Part shown: one piece after another, positions 16,121 through 25,873 of the stretch | Position numbering within the stretch: position 1 is the first letter of the stretch | Layout: each line of letters begins with the position of its first letter | Assembly (NCBI GenBank): GCA_016208495.1 | Contig: JACQXX010000017.1 | Span: 1 to 64,000, forward strand | DNA from: Acidobacteriota bacterium | Lineage (GTDB): Bacteria; Acidobacteriota; Blastocatellia; Chloracidobacteriales; Chloracidobacteriaceae | DNA length: 64,000 nt | Reading direction: 5' to 3' | Notes under the pieces: model-generated | Database searches by the model: none | What the model was told of the DNA's origin: nothing | Seen by the model: the letters and a program-made list of their open reading frames with translations, nothing else | Made by a program: the position numbers and the translations under genes

Positions 16121-19100
16121 ATGAAGCGTATTGTGATCTTTCTTCTCATCGTGTGTTTTGGCTGGCTGGTGTTTCTACCTCAGACCAGTGGATTGGCCCA
16201 GACACTCAATCGGTCTCGGGCCAAATCCCCGGTGGCGACCACCTTTGATCCATATGATCAATGCCAGATTTCTTTTCGGGTGTTTAATCACAAGAACGGG
16301 CTTTACCAAACCCAGATCAATTGTATTGAATTTGATCAACAGGGATATTTATGGGTTGGGACCACGGATGGCGCGGCACGCTACAATGGGCACTCCTGGA
16401 CGGCGGTTCATCTGCCGACCAAAACGAAGTCCAACCACATCAAGGCAATGCTGGCTGCTTCGGATGGCAGCATGTGGTTTGGCTCGACCAATGCCGGGCT
16501 TTCACGGTTGAAAAATGGCGAGTGGAAGGTATTTACAACCGAACTGGGGGTGACGTCACAAGCCATTACTGCCCTGATTGAGACAAAATCGGAATCCGGT
16601 GCCGCAACAATTTGGGTTGGAACTGCTCAAGGGTGTGCTTTTTATCAAGGCGAGCAGTGGACTGCACTCAAACCCAATACCGGGCTTCCTTCCGAAACCA
16701 TAACCAGCCTGGCGGAACTCAAATTCCTGACTGGAAAGCCAACTGTGTGGGCTGGTACAACCAGCGGGCTGGCCTATCTCGACGGCCAGACCTGGAAGCC
16801 GATTCCGAATTTTCCGCTTTCTCCACCGTTGAGCACCGTGACTGCAATGTTAGAAACCCAGGATGAAACCGGCCAGTTGGTGGTTTGGGTTGGTACGAAT
16901 GCTGGTGTCTGCCGGTTAGCCTCAGATGGAACCTGGTCAGTCTTTGGGTTAAAGGAAGGGCTTCCAAACCTTGATGTGACGGCCCTGATGAAAACCACTG
17001 AAAAAGGTGGAACCGAGGTGCTCTGGGCTGGAACCAATGGTGGCGGCATTGCCCGCTTCAGTGATGGAGTCTGGCGACTCAGAAACGAACAGATTGGCCT
17101 TCCAAGCAATGCCGTGCTGTGCCTCAAGGTCAACCCTCGCGAGCCAAATCATGCACTTTGGATTGGCTTGAACGGCGCCGGATTGACCAGCTTTGACTTT
17201 GGCAAGTGGCGGTATATAGATGCCCGGAATGGGGTACCGAATTCGAATGTTTACTCAGTTCTGACAACCGAAAACAGTCAGGGGGCAACTGTCCTCTGGG
17301 CCGGGACTTTTGGCAATGGAATTGGCGTGCTGGATCGTCAGGGGTGGTCCCGAATCACAACTGAAAATGGACTGGCTGATGATCGGGTGTTGATGCTGTA
17401 TGAAGCTCCAGCAAAATTCGGCTCAAAGGCAATCTGGGCCGGAACGGCGAATGGCATGAGCCGGATTGAAAATGGTCAGGTGACCTCATTTGGAACCAGG
17501 GAGGGCCTGCCGCATCCATCCGTTTTGAGTTTCTTGCAAACCAGCGATCCAGCCGGTGAACCGATCTTGTGGGTTGGAACTCAGCAAGGAATGGCCACGC
17601 TCCGGGGAAAAGTGATTTCACTGGTTGAGTCACTCCCGAAAACCATTGTCACGTGTTTTACCCAAACCGAAACTCCAGACGGAAAAGGTATTGCCCTGGC
17701 CGGTGTTGGTTCTGAAATTGCCATTCTGGAAAACAATGTCTGGGGATTGTTGCCACATGGGACAGGGTTCCCAGAAGGAATTGTTCAAAGTCTGGTGGTT
17801 ACCAAACGATCAGATGGACGAAAAATTTTGTGGGTTGGCACCAATTCCGGGCTTGCCTGGCGTGAGTTGGATCAGGTGCAAAGTGCCTGGCAGGTCCTCA
17901 GTGAAACATCGGAGCCAAAACTCCCCAACCACAATATCAACCAGGTGTTGATGGATGCCTATTCCCAGGTGTACCTGTGTACCAATCGGGGGGTGATCCG
18001 ATTGGAGCCACGTTCCTCCACGGCTTTTAAACCAGCAGATTTTAAAATCACCTCATTTACCACCGATGATGGGCTTCCAAGCAATGATGCCAATCAGAAT
18101 GCGGCCAGTTTTGACCAGAAAGGGCGGCTCTGGGTCGGGACTGTGGACGGTTTAGCGGCCTTGAATCCAAGGATGGAAGTTTCAACCAATCTGAAAGATC
18201 CATTGTTTCTTGAGCAGGCGAAATTCCTCCGCGATGGGAAAATGGAGAAAGCCAGTCTGCTCACGCCAGGAATGGAACTTCGGTACGTTGAAAACTCGGT
18301 TTTCTTTGAATTCGCCCTGTTGAGTTTTTTTCGTGAATCCGATTGTACCTACCAGACCCAATTGATTGGCCTCGAAGCTGAGCCGACAGTCTGGACGACC
18401 AAATATATCCGTGAGTATCCGACCTTGCCTCCAGGTTGGTACACGTTTCAGGTTTGGGGAAAAGACCATCAAGGGAATGTGAGTGGTCCGGTCAGCATTG
18501 CGTTTCGGGTAAAGCCTCCGCTCTGGCAAACGTGGTGGGCCGTTGGGTTATATGTTGTTGGCCTGGCTGGATTTGGATATACCGGGGTTCGGTTGCGGGT
18601 TCGGCAGTTGCGGCTTCGGACCGAGCAGCTTGAACGAGAAGTGGCCAAACGAACCACCCAGCTTGAGGAAAAAAATCGCGAACTCGATACCAAAAACGAG
18701 GCCATTTCGAAGGCATTGACGGAGGTTGAGAGTTCAAAACGTGAAATCGAAGCCAAAAACAAAGAGCTGGATCGTTTTGTCACTGATTTGAAACAAAAGA
18801 ACGAGGAATTGATCCGTTCTAAAGAAGAACTGATCGAATCCCATCGGCGTGCGAACCGAATCTTTTCTGCCCTGCAGGAAGCCTTACCCGGCACCGTGCT
18901 CGACAACAAATATCGGCTCGAAGACAAAATCGGCGCTGGAGGATTTGGGGCTGTCTATCGTGGTATCCATTTGGGGCTTCAAAAACCGATTGCGGTCAAA
19001 GTATTTCAACCGCTGGCTGGAAATGCCTCTGCCGAAAGCCTCGAACGGTTTCGATTGGAAGGAGTTTCCGCCTGTCGAATCAACCATCCCAATGCGGTTT

Positions 19101-20047
19101 CAGTACTGGATTCAGGGATTTCTGAAAACGGCATTGCCTACCTGGTCATGGAATTGTTGACCGGTCATACCCTGACCAAAGAATTACAAACATTGGGACG
19201 ACTTTCGCTCCTTCGATGCGCCCAAATTATTGTCCCAGTGTGTGACGTGCTGGTGGTGGCGCACGCGGCTGGGATTATCCACCGTGATATCAAACCGGAT
19301 AACATCTTTTTGCACCAGGGACCGGAAGGTGAAGCCGTCAAAGTGGTTGATTTTGGTATTGCCAAACTGGTTGGTAACAACAAAGAGGGTGATATCCAAA
19401 CTCTGACCGAAGCTGGCGGGATTATTGGAACACCAACCTACATGGCCCCTGAACGCCTGACCGGGCGGCCTTACGACGGGAAATCAGATGTGTACAGTGT
19501 CGGCGTGGTGCTCTATCAAATGTTGTGCGGACGGCCTCCGTTTCTTCACGATGGCAATTTGATGGAAGTGGTTCTGGCTCATATCAACCATCAACCACCA
19601 TCAATGCGCAAATTTGTCCCCGACCTTCCTGAAGCCGTCGAAACGGTGGTGCTCAAAGCATTAACCAAAGATCCGGGCATTCGAATTAGCGCCAGTGAGT
19701 TGGCCACCGAATTTGTCAAAGCCTTTGGGGTAGATTTGAGCCATCTGTCGAAGGGTGGTGGCCGTGGCATTCATAAAACTCCCCCAACCACCAAAACCGG
19801 AATGCCAACCATTGAGCAGTTTTCCAACCTTCCAACCGGAATATCGGTTGATGAACCTCAAACCAAACCCTTGAGTTTAGATGCTTCTGGTAGTAGTCCA
19901 ACTGTGGCTGACACTCTGCCACGGTTCCTCGCCCAAAAACCGGATGGATTTTCGGATGCCGAAACCGTTGCGGCCAATCCAGGCAATGCGGAAACTGTGG
20001 TGGACTCGGTCAAGTTACCTGACTCGGATGATACGGTGACAAGGTGA
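16121..20047 (+). CDS. Two-component-regulator-propeller receptor with Ser/Thr kinase output
   Basis: 1308 residues. Signal peptide at residues 1-26; about 40-700 are propeller blades with repeated WVGT/WAGT and FxxxxGLP motifs. A Y_Y_Y-type domain (about 730-795, ending TFQVWGKDHQGNVSGP) is followed by one membrane span near 805-830 and a charged coiled coil to about 920. A protein kinase domain occupies 930-1200, with GAGGFGAVYRG, VAK-type Lys in IAVKVF, HRDIKPDN and DFGIAK. The C-terminal tail is Thr/Pro-rich. Periplasmic ligand sensing is presumably passed to Ser/Thr phosphorylation. This sensor normally carries a histidine kinase, so the output is unusual. The last codons and the TGA stop come from a GACARGGT repeat array. 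A MITE-like element precedes the gene. Confidence 0.92.
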   Translation: MKRIVIFLLIVCFGWLVFLPQTSGLAQTLNRSRAKSPVATTFDPYDQCQISFRVFNHKNGLYQTQINCIEFDQQGYLWVGTTDGAARYNGHSWTAVHLPTKTKSNHIKAMLAASDGSMWFGSTNAGLSRLKNGEWKVFTTELGVTSQAITALIETKSESGAATIWVGTAQGCAFYQGEQWTALKPNTGLPSETITSLAELKFLTGKPTVWAGTTSGLAYLDGQTWKPIPNFPLSPPLSTVTAMLETQDETGQLVVWVGTNAGVCRLASDGTWSVFGLKEGLPNLDVTALMKTTEKGGTEVLWAGTNGGGIARFSDGVWRLRNEQIGLPSNAVLCLKVNPREPNHALWIGLNGAGLTSFDFGKWRYIDARNGVPNSNVYSVLTTENSQGATVLWAGTFGNGIGVLDRQGWSRITTENGLADDRVLMLYEAPAKFGSKAIWAGTANGMSRIENGQVTSFGTREGLPHPSVLSFLQTSDPAGEPILWVGTQQGMATLRGKVISLVESLPKTIVTCFTQTETPDGKGIALAGVGSEIAILENNVWGLLPHGTGFPEGIVQSLVVTKRSDGRKILWVGTNSGLAWRELDQVQSAWQVLSETSEPKLPNHNINQVLMDAYSQVYLCTNRGVIRLEPRSSTAFKPADFKITSFTTDDGLPSNDANQNAASFDQKGRLWVGTVDGLAALNPRMEVSTNLKDPLFLEQAKFLRDGKMEKASLLTPGMELRYVENSVFFEFALLSFFRESDCTYQTQLIGLEAEPTVWTTKYIREYPTLPPGWYTFQVWGKDHQGNVSGPVSIAFRVKPPLWQTWWAVGLYVVGLAGFGYTGVRLRVRQLRLRTEQLEREVAKRTTQLEEKNRELDTKNEAISKALTEVESSKREIEAKNKELDRFVTDLKQKNEELIRSKEELIESHRRANRIFSALQEALPGTVLDNKYRLEDKIGAGGFGAVYRGIHLGLQKPIAVKVFQPLAGNASAESLERFRLEGVSACRINHPNAVSVLDSGISENGIAYLVMELLTGHTLTKELQTLGRLSLLRCAQIIVPVCDVLVVAHAAGIIHRDIKPDNIFLHQGPEGEAVKVVDFGIAKLVGNNKEGDIQTLTEAGGIIGTPTYMAPERLTGRPYDGKSDVYSVGVVLYQMLCGRPPFLHDGNLMEVVLAHINHQPPSMRKFVPDLPEAVETVVLKALTKDPGIRISASELATEFVKAFGVDLSHLSKGGGRGIHKTPPTTKTGMPTIEQFSNLPTGISVDEPQTKPLSLDASGSSPTVADTLPRFLAQKPDGFSDAETVAANPGNAETVVDSVKLPDSDDTVTR

Positions 20048-20168
20048 CAGGGTGACAGGGTGACAAGGTGACAGGGTGACAGGGTGACAAGGTGACAGGG
20101 TGACAGGGTGACAGAGTGGCAGGATGACAAGGTGACAAAGGGACAAGGGGACAGGGTGACAAGGTGAT
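20034..20168. repeat. GACAAGGT / GACAGGGT octamer array
   Basis: About fifteen tandem octamers of the form GACARGGT run from the final codons of the kinase-receptor gene towards the aconitase gene. The first units encode Val-Thr-Arg and the TGA stop. A related but inverted pair of arrays is at 56753-57011. Confidence 0.92.
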
Positions 20169-20380
20169 ATTCTTCGAAAACCCGGAACCCGGAACCCGGA
20201 ACTTCAAAGTGTTTCCCAGGGCCCAAAAATGTGACACAATCGCCGGGCAATGTTTCCGCTTTTCCTTCATTTCAGCAGTCTGCAATCAAACCAATCAGGA
20301 AAACACTGGACCTGAGCCAGCCGGCTCGGGGTCTGTCTGTTTTTCAAACTTTTCAGCAGGGAAAACAACCACGAACGTCT

Positions 20381-23152
20381 ATGGCACATACTCTTTTTAA
20401 CTCATTGCAAGAATTCACCCTGGGCGATGGCGGCACAGGGAAATATTACTCATTACCGGCACTCGAAGCGGCTGGGGTCGGCCCCATTTCAAAATTGCCG
20501 GTTAGCATTCGGATCGTGTTGGAGTCGGTCCTGCGCAATTATGACGATCTGAAAATCAAAGAATCCGACATCCGCACGCTGGCAAACTGGCAGGCCAAAG
20601 CTGAGCGGACGGCTGAGATTCCGTTTGTTGTGGCCCGTGTGTTGTTGCAGGACTTCACGGGCGTTCCATTGCTGGTTGACCTGGCGGCCATGCGATCAGC
20701 CATGAGCCAGTTGAACAAAAATCCAAAGGCGATTGAGCCGCTGGTCCCGGTTGACCTGGTCATTGACCACTCAGTCCAGGTGGACTATACCGGTCCGACC
20801 GCCGCCCGCCGATTGAAAACGCTGACCGAAGAAAATGGGTCTGGGCTTCCCGCCACAGATGATGCCTTTCAGCTCAACATGATGCTGGAATTTGAGCGCA
20901 ATCGGGCCCGCTATCAATTCTTGAAGTGGGGCATGCAGGCGTTTGAGAGCTTCAAAGTCATTCCACCAGGAATTGGTATTTGCCATCAGGTCAATTTGGA
21001 GTATCTGGCCAAAGGTGTTCTGGAGCGCGAAGGCGTGTATTACCCGGATACGCTGGTTGGAACTGACTCGCACACCACCATGATCAATGGTTTGGGCATT
21101 GTCGGGTGGGGCGTCGGCGGGATTGAAGCCGAAGCCGGAATGCTCGGCCAGCCGGTGTACTTCCTGACGCCGGATGTGGTTGGCGTCCATCTGCACGGCA
21201 GATTGCGCGAAGGCGTTACGGCCACCGATCTGGTGCTGCATGTCACGGAAATGCTTCGCAAGGCCAAAGTGGTCGGAAAATTTGTCGAATACCACGGCGA
21301 AGGTGCGGCCAATCTCTCGCTCACCGACCGGGCCACCATCAGCAACATGGGCCCTGAATACGGTGCGACGATGGGCTACTTCCCGATTGACGAAGAAACC
21401 TGCAAGTACTTGCTAGCGACGGGACGTTCACCCGAACACGTCGAGACATTCCGCAATTACTACACCGCTCAGGGCATGTTTGGCATTCCGAAGCAGGGCG
21501 AATGTGAATATTCGGTGCTGCTTGACCTTGATCTGGCGGATATTCAACCTGGCGTGGCCGGTCCAAAGCGCCCACAAGATCGCATCAACCTGACGGATCT
21601 GAAAACCACATTCCAGAGCCTGCTGGAAAAACCAGTCAAGGAAAACGGCTTTAATGTGGCGGCTGACCGGTTGTCGGCGTCAGTTCCGGTCAACGTGGAT
21701 GCCGAAACCGAGGTCAATGTGGGGCACGGCAATGTGCTGATTGCGGCTATTACTTCCTGCACCAACACTTCAAACCCCAGCGTGATGCTGGCGGCTGGAA
21801 TTTTGGCCAAAAAAGCCGTCGAAAAAGGACTGACGGTCAACCCAGCCGTGAAAACTTCGCTGGCCCCAGGTTCACGTGTGGTTTCGGAATACCTGGAAAA
21901 GACCGGATTGCAGCCGTACCTGAATCAGGTTGGGTTTAACGTGGTTGGCTATGGCTGCACGACCTGTATTGGAAACTCGGGCCCACTCGACCAGCCTATC
22001 GAAGACGCCGTGGTGAAAAATGATCTGGTGGCCGCGAGCGTACTTTCCGGCAATCGGAACTTCGAAGCCCGCGTGCATCCCAACATCAAAGCCAATTTCC
22101 TGATGAGTCCGCCGCTGGTGGTGGCTTTTGCCCTGGCGGGCCGGGTTAATACCAATCTTTCAGAAGATCCGATTGGAAAAGGCAGCGATGGTGCGAATGT
22201 GTACCTGCGTGACATCTGGCCAACGTCTCAGGAAATCGGCGACCTGCTCAGTAGCGCCATGGACCCTGAAACCTATCGGAAGCTCTATTCAGACTTTGCC
22301 GAGCAGAATCCAATGTGGAATGACATTCCAAGTTCAGTCGGCGATGTCTATGAATGGGACACGGAATCAACCTACATTCAAGAGCCGCCATATTTTGAAA
22401 ACTTCGGCATGGACGCCGGTCAGTTTGCTGATCTGCGCGGCGCGCGACCGCTGGCCATTTTCGGTGATTCGGTCACCACGGACCACATCAGCCCGGCGGG
22501 TTCGATCAAAGCTTCATCGCCAGCCGGTGTGTATCTGCAATCCAAAGGCGTGAGCGTCGCCGATTTCAACAGCTACGGTTCACGACGCGGAAACCACGAA
22601 GTCATGATGCGCGGGACATTTGCCAACGTGCGGATTAAAAACCTGATGGTGCCTGGGGTTGAAGGCGGCGTCACGGTTTATCAACCGGAAGGCGAACGAC
22701 TGGCCATTTATGATGCGGCGGTGAAATATATGGCCGCCGGAACACCGCTTGTGGTGATTGCCGGACAGGAATACGGCACGGGAAGTTCACGCGACTGGGC
22801 GGCAAAAGGCACCCGGTTACTTGGGGTCAAAGCCGTGGTGGCGCAAAGCTTTGAACGCATCCACCGGAGCAATCTGGTTGGAATGGGTGTGTTGCCGTGC
22901 CAGTTTAAAGACGGCACCAATGCACAGTCATTACAACTCGATGGCACTGAAACCTTTGATCTGGTCGGGTTGGAAGGCGGCGTGAAACCCCAGCAGGACG
23001 TTACGCTGGTTATCCATCGCGCCAATGGTGAATCAACCGAAGTTCCTGTGACGCTTCGGATTGATACGCCAATCGAAATTGATTATTACCTGCACGGTGG
23101 GATTTTGCCGTACGTGCTGCGTCAGTTGGTTACCAACGCTGACCAGAACTAA
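20381..23152 (+). CDS. acnA: Aconitate hydratase A
   Basis: 923 residues from the MAHTLFN start, close to the AcnA/IRP1 class (about 890-910). An in-frame ATG 150 bases earlier would add 50 residues unlike the family, so I reject it. It interconverts citrate and isocitrate in the TCA cycle. The [4Fe-4S] cysteines are in [10 protein letters not shown] and in [12 protein letters not shown]. Also present are the [11 protein letters not shown] and swivel-domain [13 protein letters not shown] and [16 protein letters not shown] motifs. The gene stands alone. The Shine-Dalgarno sequence is weak, and a MITE-like element begins 3 bp after the stop codon. Confidence 0.96.
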   Translation: MAHTLFNSLQEFTLGDGGTGKYYSLPALEAAGVGPISKLPVSIRIVLESVLRNYDDLKIKESDIRTLANWQAKAERTAEIPFVVARVLLQDFTGVPLLVDLAAMRSAMSQLNKNPKAIEPLVPVDLVIDHSVQVDYTGPTAARRLKTLTEENGSGLPATDDAFQLNMMLEFERNRARYQFLKWGMQAFESFKVIPPGIGICHQVNLEYLAKGVLEREGVYYPDTLVGTDSHTTMINGLGIVGWGVGGIEAEAGMLGQPVYFLTPDVVGVHLHGRLREGVTATDLVLHVTEMLRKAKVVGKFVEYHGEGAANLSLTDRATISNMGPEYGATMGYFPIDEETCKYLLATGRSPEHVETFRNYYTAQGMFGIPKQGECEYSVLLDLDLADIQPGVAGPKRPQDRINLTDLKTTFQSLLEKPVKENGFNVAADRLSASVPVNVDAETEVNVGHGNVLIAAITSCTNTSNPSVMLAAGILAKKAVEKGLTVNPAVKTSLAPGSRVVSEYLEKTGLQPYLNQVGFNVVGYGCTTCIGNSGPLDQPIEDAVVKNDLVAASVLSGNRNFEARVHPNIKANFLMSPPLVVAFALAGRVNTNLSEDPIGKGSDGANVYLRDIWPTSQEIGDLLSSAMDPETYRKLYSDFAEQNPMWNDIPSSVGDVYEWDTESTYIQEPPYFENFGMDAGQFADLRGARPLAIFGDSVTTDHISPAGSIKASSPAGVYLQSKGVSVADFNSYGSRRGNHEVMMRGTFANVRIKNLMVPGVEGGVTVYQPEGERLAIYDAAVKYMAAGTPLVVIAGQEYGTGSSRDWAAKGTRLLGVKAVVAQSFERIHRSNLVGMGVLPCQFKDGTNAQSLQLDGTETFDLVGLEGGVKPQQDVTLVIHRANGESTEVPVTLRIDTPIEIDYYLHGGILPYVLRQLVTNADQN

Positions 23153-23154
23153 GA

Positions 23155-23490
23155 GATCGTTAAAAAATAAGTTCCTGGAAGCACGAGTATCCGTTCACGT
23201 TTCGGCTTTGGGTTTTGCACCTCGAAGAGTTGCTGTTCGGATAGCCGGTCGGTTGCTCGGCTTTGCGAGCTACCACCGGAAAAGGATCAACCTCTCCCTC
23301 ATTCTCCGCGCTTCGCCTGCGCCCCTGCGGGGGCGCGGGCGAAGCGCGGAGAATGAGGGTGGCCCTGGTGACCGGTGGTAGGCCCAAAGCAGCCAACCGA
23401 CCGGCTATCCGAACAGCAGCCCTCCGGGATGCTCAATCCAAATGCCTGATTCCCAAACGAAAACGGGAAGTTGATTTTTTACAGTCCCTT
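23155..23490. mobile_element. MITE-like element, long form, with nested palindromes
   Basis: Starts CGTTAAAAAATAAGTTCCTG and ends with the complementary AACGGGAAGTTGATTTTTTA-type right terminus. Inside is a second inverted pair, GTTCGGATAGCCGGTCGGTT (from 23229) matched in inverse near 23392-23413, and then the central hairpin at 23296-23359. It begins 3 bp after the acnA stop and is followed directly by a short-form element at 23493. A related long copy is at 29020-29406. Confidence 0.75.
23296..23359. repeat. 64-base near-perfect GC-rich hairpin
   Basis: A 22-base arm starting CCCTCATTCTCCGCGCTTCG is repeated exactly in inverse at the right end. The inner arms GCGCCCC/GGGGCGC are also paired, leaving only a four-base loop. 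It would form an extremely stable stem in DNA or RNA. It is nested inside the long MITE-like element. Confidence 0.92.
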
Positions 23491-23492
23491 AG

Positions 23493-23703
23493 GGAGCGTT
23501 AAAAAACAACTTCCCGATTTTCATTTGGGTCGAAGCCATTTTCTTTTGAGTTCGGTGGCACTTTCCCTGACAAAAGCTCAGACCCATTGAAGTCTTTGGA
23601 TTTCTTTTTCGTGTATTTCGTGTATTTCGTGGTTTCCTGTTCTGAAATTGGATCTCTCCGGGTGACTTTCGATAAAAACGGGAAGTTGTATTTTTACAGT
23701 CCC
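23493..23703. mobile_element. MITE-like element, short form
   Basis: Left end GGGAGCGTTAAAAAACAACT and right end AAGTTGTATTTTTACAGTCC. The interior contains the reiterated TTTCGTGTATTTCGTG motif and a GGATCTCTCCGGGTGACTTT block. Near-identical interiors occur at 33657-33850 and, inverted, at 48069-48281. It carries no gene; the short open frame in it is a repeat artefact. Confidence 0.85.
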
Positions 23704-23835
23704 TTAGCGGACTACGGACTATGGACTGGTATTACAGTTGAAACAGGTTTAAGAATTTGGGTTTTAGAACTATGATTCACCGGAAGCTAGCACTCTTCAA
23801 TCCTTGTCTTTAACCCCGAAGAATCCGGTGAATTC

Positions 23836-24429
23836 ATGAAAGTTCTGATTGCTGATGACGATGAGGTAACCCGGACACTGGTTCAACTAAGCCTGGAACG
23901 TGCCGGGTACGAAGTGATTGTCACCTGCGACGGTGAAGAAGCCTTAGCCGCTCTGAAAGCAGATGACGCAATCCGGATTGTGGTCAGTGACTGGGAAATG
24001 CCCAGGTTAAATGGGGTTGAGTTGTGTCAAAAAGTTCGAGCTTTCCGGCAGAATGACTACACCTATTTCATTCTCCTCACGGCAGTTCACACTGACGATC
24101 ACCACTATTATCAGGCAATGGAAGACGGCGTAGATGACTTTTTGCTCAAAACCATGGCCACGAAAACCCTTCGACTCAGACTCAAAGTCGCCGAACGCAT
24201 CCTTGGATTCACCCGCCAAATCAACCAGTTGAAAGAGTTATTGCCAATTTGTTGTTATTGCAAACGCATTCGAGATGACAATGATTACTGGCAGCAGATA
24301 GATGAATATATCCACGATCAAACCGGGACTGATTTCAGCCATGGCATTTGCCCAAATTGTTATGATTCACGGGTGAAGCCGATGCTGGATCGGTTGTTAC
24401 CTCCCAAGCCTTCAGACCCTGCGCAATAA
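23836..24429 (+). CDS. Response regulator with C-terminal Cys cluster
   Basis: 197 residues. Residues 1-120 are a complete receiver domain with Asp7-9 acidic pocket, phospho-acceptor Asp52 in VVSDWEMP, Thr82 and Lys105. Instead of a DNA-binding or enzymatic domain, residues 135-178 form a Cys-rich module: CCYCKRIRDD (C139, C140, C142), then SHGICPNC (C172, C175). It looks like a small metal-binding knuckle. This motif is known at the end of many bacterial receiver and PAS proteins, but its role is unclear. The gene is monocistronic and no kinase lies beside it. Its 5' flank carries a MITE-like element. Confidence 0.92.
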   Translation: MKVLIADDDEVTRTLVQLSLERAGYEVIVTCDGEEALAALKADDAIRIVVSDWEMPRLNGVELCQKVRAFRQNDYTYFILLTAVHTDDHHYYQAMEDGVDDFLLKTMATKTLRLRLKVAERILGFTRQINQLKELLPICCYCKRIRDDNDYWQQIDEYIHDQTGTDFSHGICPNCYDSRVKPMLDRLLPPKPSDPAQ

Positions 24430-24728
24430 TCCCCACTCCAGGTTTCAATCCAGATCACTTTCAAACAAAGATGGGGAATTTCCCTGAAAACTCCCCAGGA
24501 AGTTGAACAAACCAGTGCAATCAAGTGTTTTCCCGATCCTGGTCTAACTCGCTGAAAATGAGATATTTCATAGCAAAATAAACCACTTGGAACGAATCGG
24601 AGAATCCATTGAGGAAACTCCGGGGATCCGCCAACTCATGGAATATCAATTGCAGAATAAGGAGTCAAATAGACTTGCTTGTTGCCCACAATCCGCAGGC
24701 AATTCCAACAGTGAAGGGAGGAACTGAT

Positions 24729-25616
24729 ATGACGGACCGGATGAAAGTATTGATCGCGTATGATGGTTCAGAATGTGCCGACGCCGCAATTGACGGCTTG
24801 CTCCGCGCGGGATTACCCGAAGAGGTCGAAGCCTTTATTTTAACAGTGTCAGAAATGGGCCTGGCCGTACCGCCGCCGAGCATCGGCATGGTCGAAACCA
24901 GTTTTTCCAATGCCATTCAGGATGCAACCGAGGAAGCCCTGCGGATTGCACAAACTGGATTAGATCGGGTTAAAACCCTGTTCCCAAGATGGGACGTGAC
25001 GGCTGAAGGACGCTTTGGTTCTCCGGGCCGTGAAATCCTGGAAAAAGCGGTTGAGTTTAACGCCGACTTGATCGTGATGGGCTCGCACGGACGCTCAGCC
25101 GTTGGGCGACTGGTATTTGGAAGTGTCTCAACTCAGGTTGTGACCCAGGCCCATTGCTCAGTTCACGTCGTGCGACCTGGCAAAGCTGCTGTGACCGATC
25201 CGATCAAACTGGTGATTGGGATTGACGGATCAAAAGGATCTGAAATCGCAGTTGAAACCGTTGCCACCCGCCAGTGGCCAGCGGGAACGGAAGTTCATTT
25301 AGTTACTTCCGCCGGACCATTTGATTTGTATGGCGTGGCCTATGACGAAAAGATGAGCTTTGCCAGCAAGCTCCAGACCCTGGCCCGGAGACGACTCGAA
25401 GAAGCCGGCCTTCAAACGGTTTCAGTGATTATGGAAGGCGGACCGAAAGAAGTTTTGATGGAAGAAGCCGAACAAATCGGGGCTGACTGTGTTTTCGTTG
25501 GTTCTCGCAACTTGAGCCGGTTTGACCGCTGGTTGCTTGGCAGTGTCTCGACGGCTGTGACCACCCGTGCCCATTGCACTGTGGAAGTCGTCCGCAAACA
25601 CGGTGCTGAAGAGTAG
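24729..25616 (+). CDS. Tandem universal stress protein
   Basis: 295 residues from the MTDRMKVL start, preceded by GGGAGGAA. Two UspA domains (about residues 4-145 and 155-293) each begin with a beta strand and acidic ATP-site residue (IAYDGSE, IGIDGSK). Each has the GxxGR(S)-type nucleotide loop: GSHGRSAVGRLVFGSVS, and GSRNLSRFDRWLLGSVS in the second. Both loops end in the SV(S)TxVxxxAxCxVxVVR strand. Such proteins bind ATP and act in stress survival. A second two-domain Usp is at 45585-46487. The 3' end abuts a GCGAGTA array. Confidence 0.94.
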   Translation: MTDRMKVLIAYDGSECADAAIDGLLRAGLPEEVEAFILTVSEMGLAVPPPSIGMVETSFSNAIQDATEEALRIAQTGLDRVKTLFPRWDVTAEGRFGSPGREILEKAVEFNADLIVMGSHGRSAVGRLVFGSVSTQVVTQAHCSVHVVRPGKAAVTDPIKLVIGIDGSKGSEIAVETVATRQWPAGTEVHLVTSAGPFDLYGVAYDEKMSFASKLQTLARRRLEEAGLQTVSVIMEGGPKEVLMEEAEQIGADCVFVGSRNLSRFDRWLLGSVSTAVTTRAHCTVEVVRKHGAEE

Positions 25617-25621
25617 GGAGA

Positions 25622-25866
25622 TAGCGAAATAGCGAGTAGCGAGTAGCGAGTAGCGAGTAGCGAGTAGCGAGTAGCGAGTAGCGAGTAGTCAGACAATCAA
25701 AACCTGAATTCAATTCTGATTGTTTGATTTCTCGACCGTGAGTAAACAATAAGTCAATACAAACCCATTTGAAGCATGAGGGTTTGTTTTACTACTCGCT
25801 ACTCGCTTTTTCTGCGCTACTCGCTTTTTCTGCGCTACTCGCTACTCACTTTTTCTGCGCTACTCA
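25622..25866. repeat. Inverted GCGAGTA / TACTCGC heptamer arrays
   Basis: About nine GCGAGTA words at 25628-25688 begin 6-12 bp after the Usp stop codon. About 100 bp later, a reverse-complement set, ACTCGCTxx interspersed with TTTTTCTGCG, runs at 25791-25866. The right arm ends 8 bp before the stop of the convergent DUF5666 gene, so the two genes are separated by a potential large hairpin. Confidence 0.9.
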
Positions 25867-25873
25867 CGACTTC

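Noticed and set aside
20010-20285. Minus-strand frames rich in Ser-Pro-Cys-His-Leu-Val-Thr
   Set aside because: Translations of the GACAAGGT array; composition and phase follow the repeat.
20231-20380. Upstream aconitase start giving 50 extra residues
   Set aside because: The extension has no counterpart in AcnA proteins; the ATG at 20381 gives the family N-terminus.
23160-23502. Three overlapping frames after aconitase
   Set aside because: They lie wholly in the palindromic MITE-like element and have no ribosome sites or family features.
25622-25866. Possible CRISPR array
   Set aside because: Units are 7 bp with no spacers and no cas genes; it is a simple tandem repeat.
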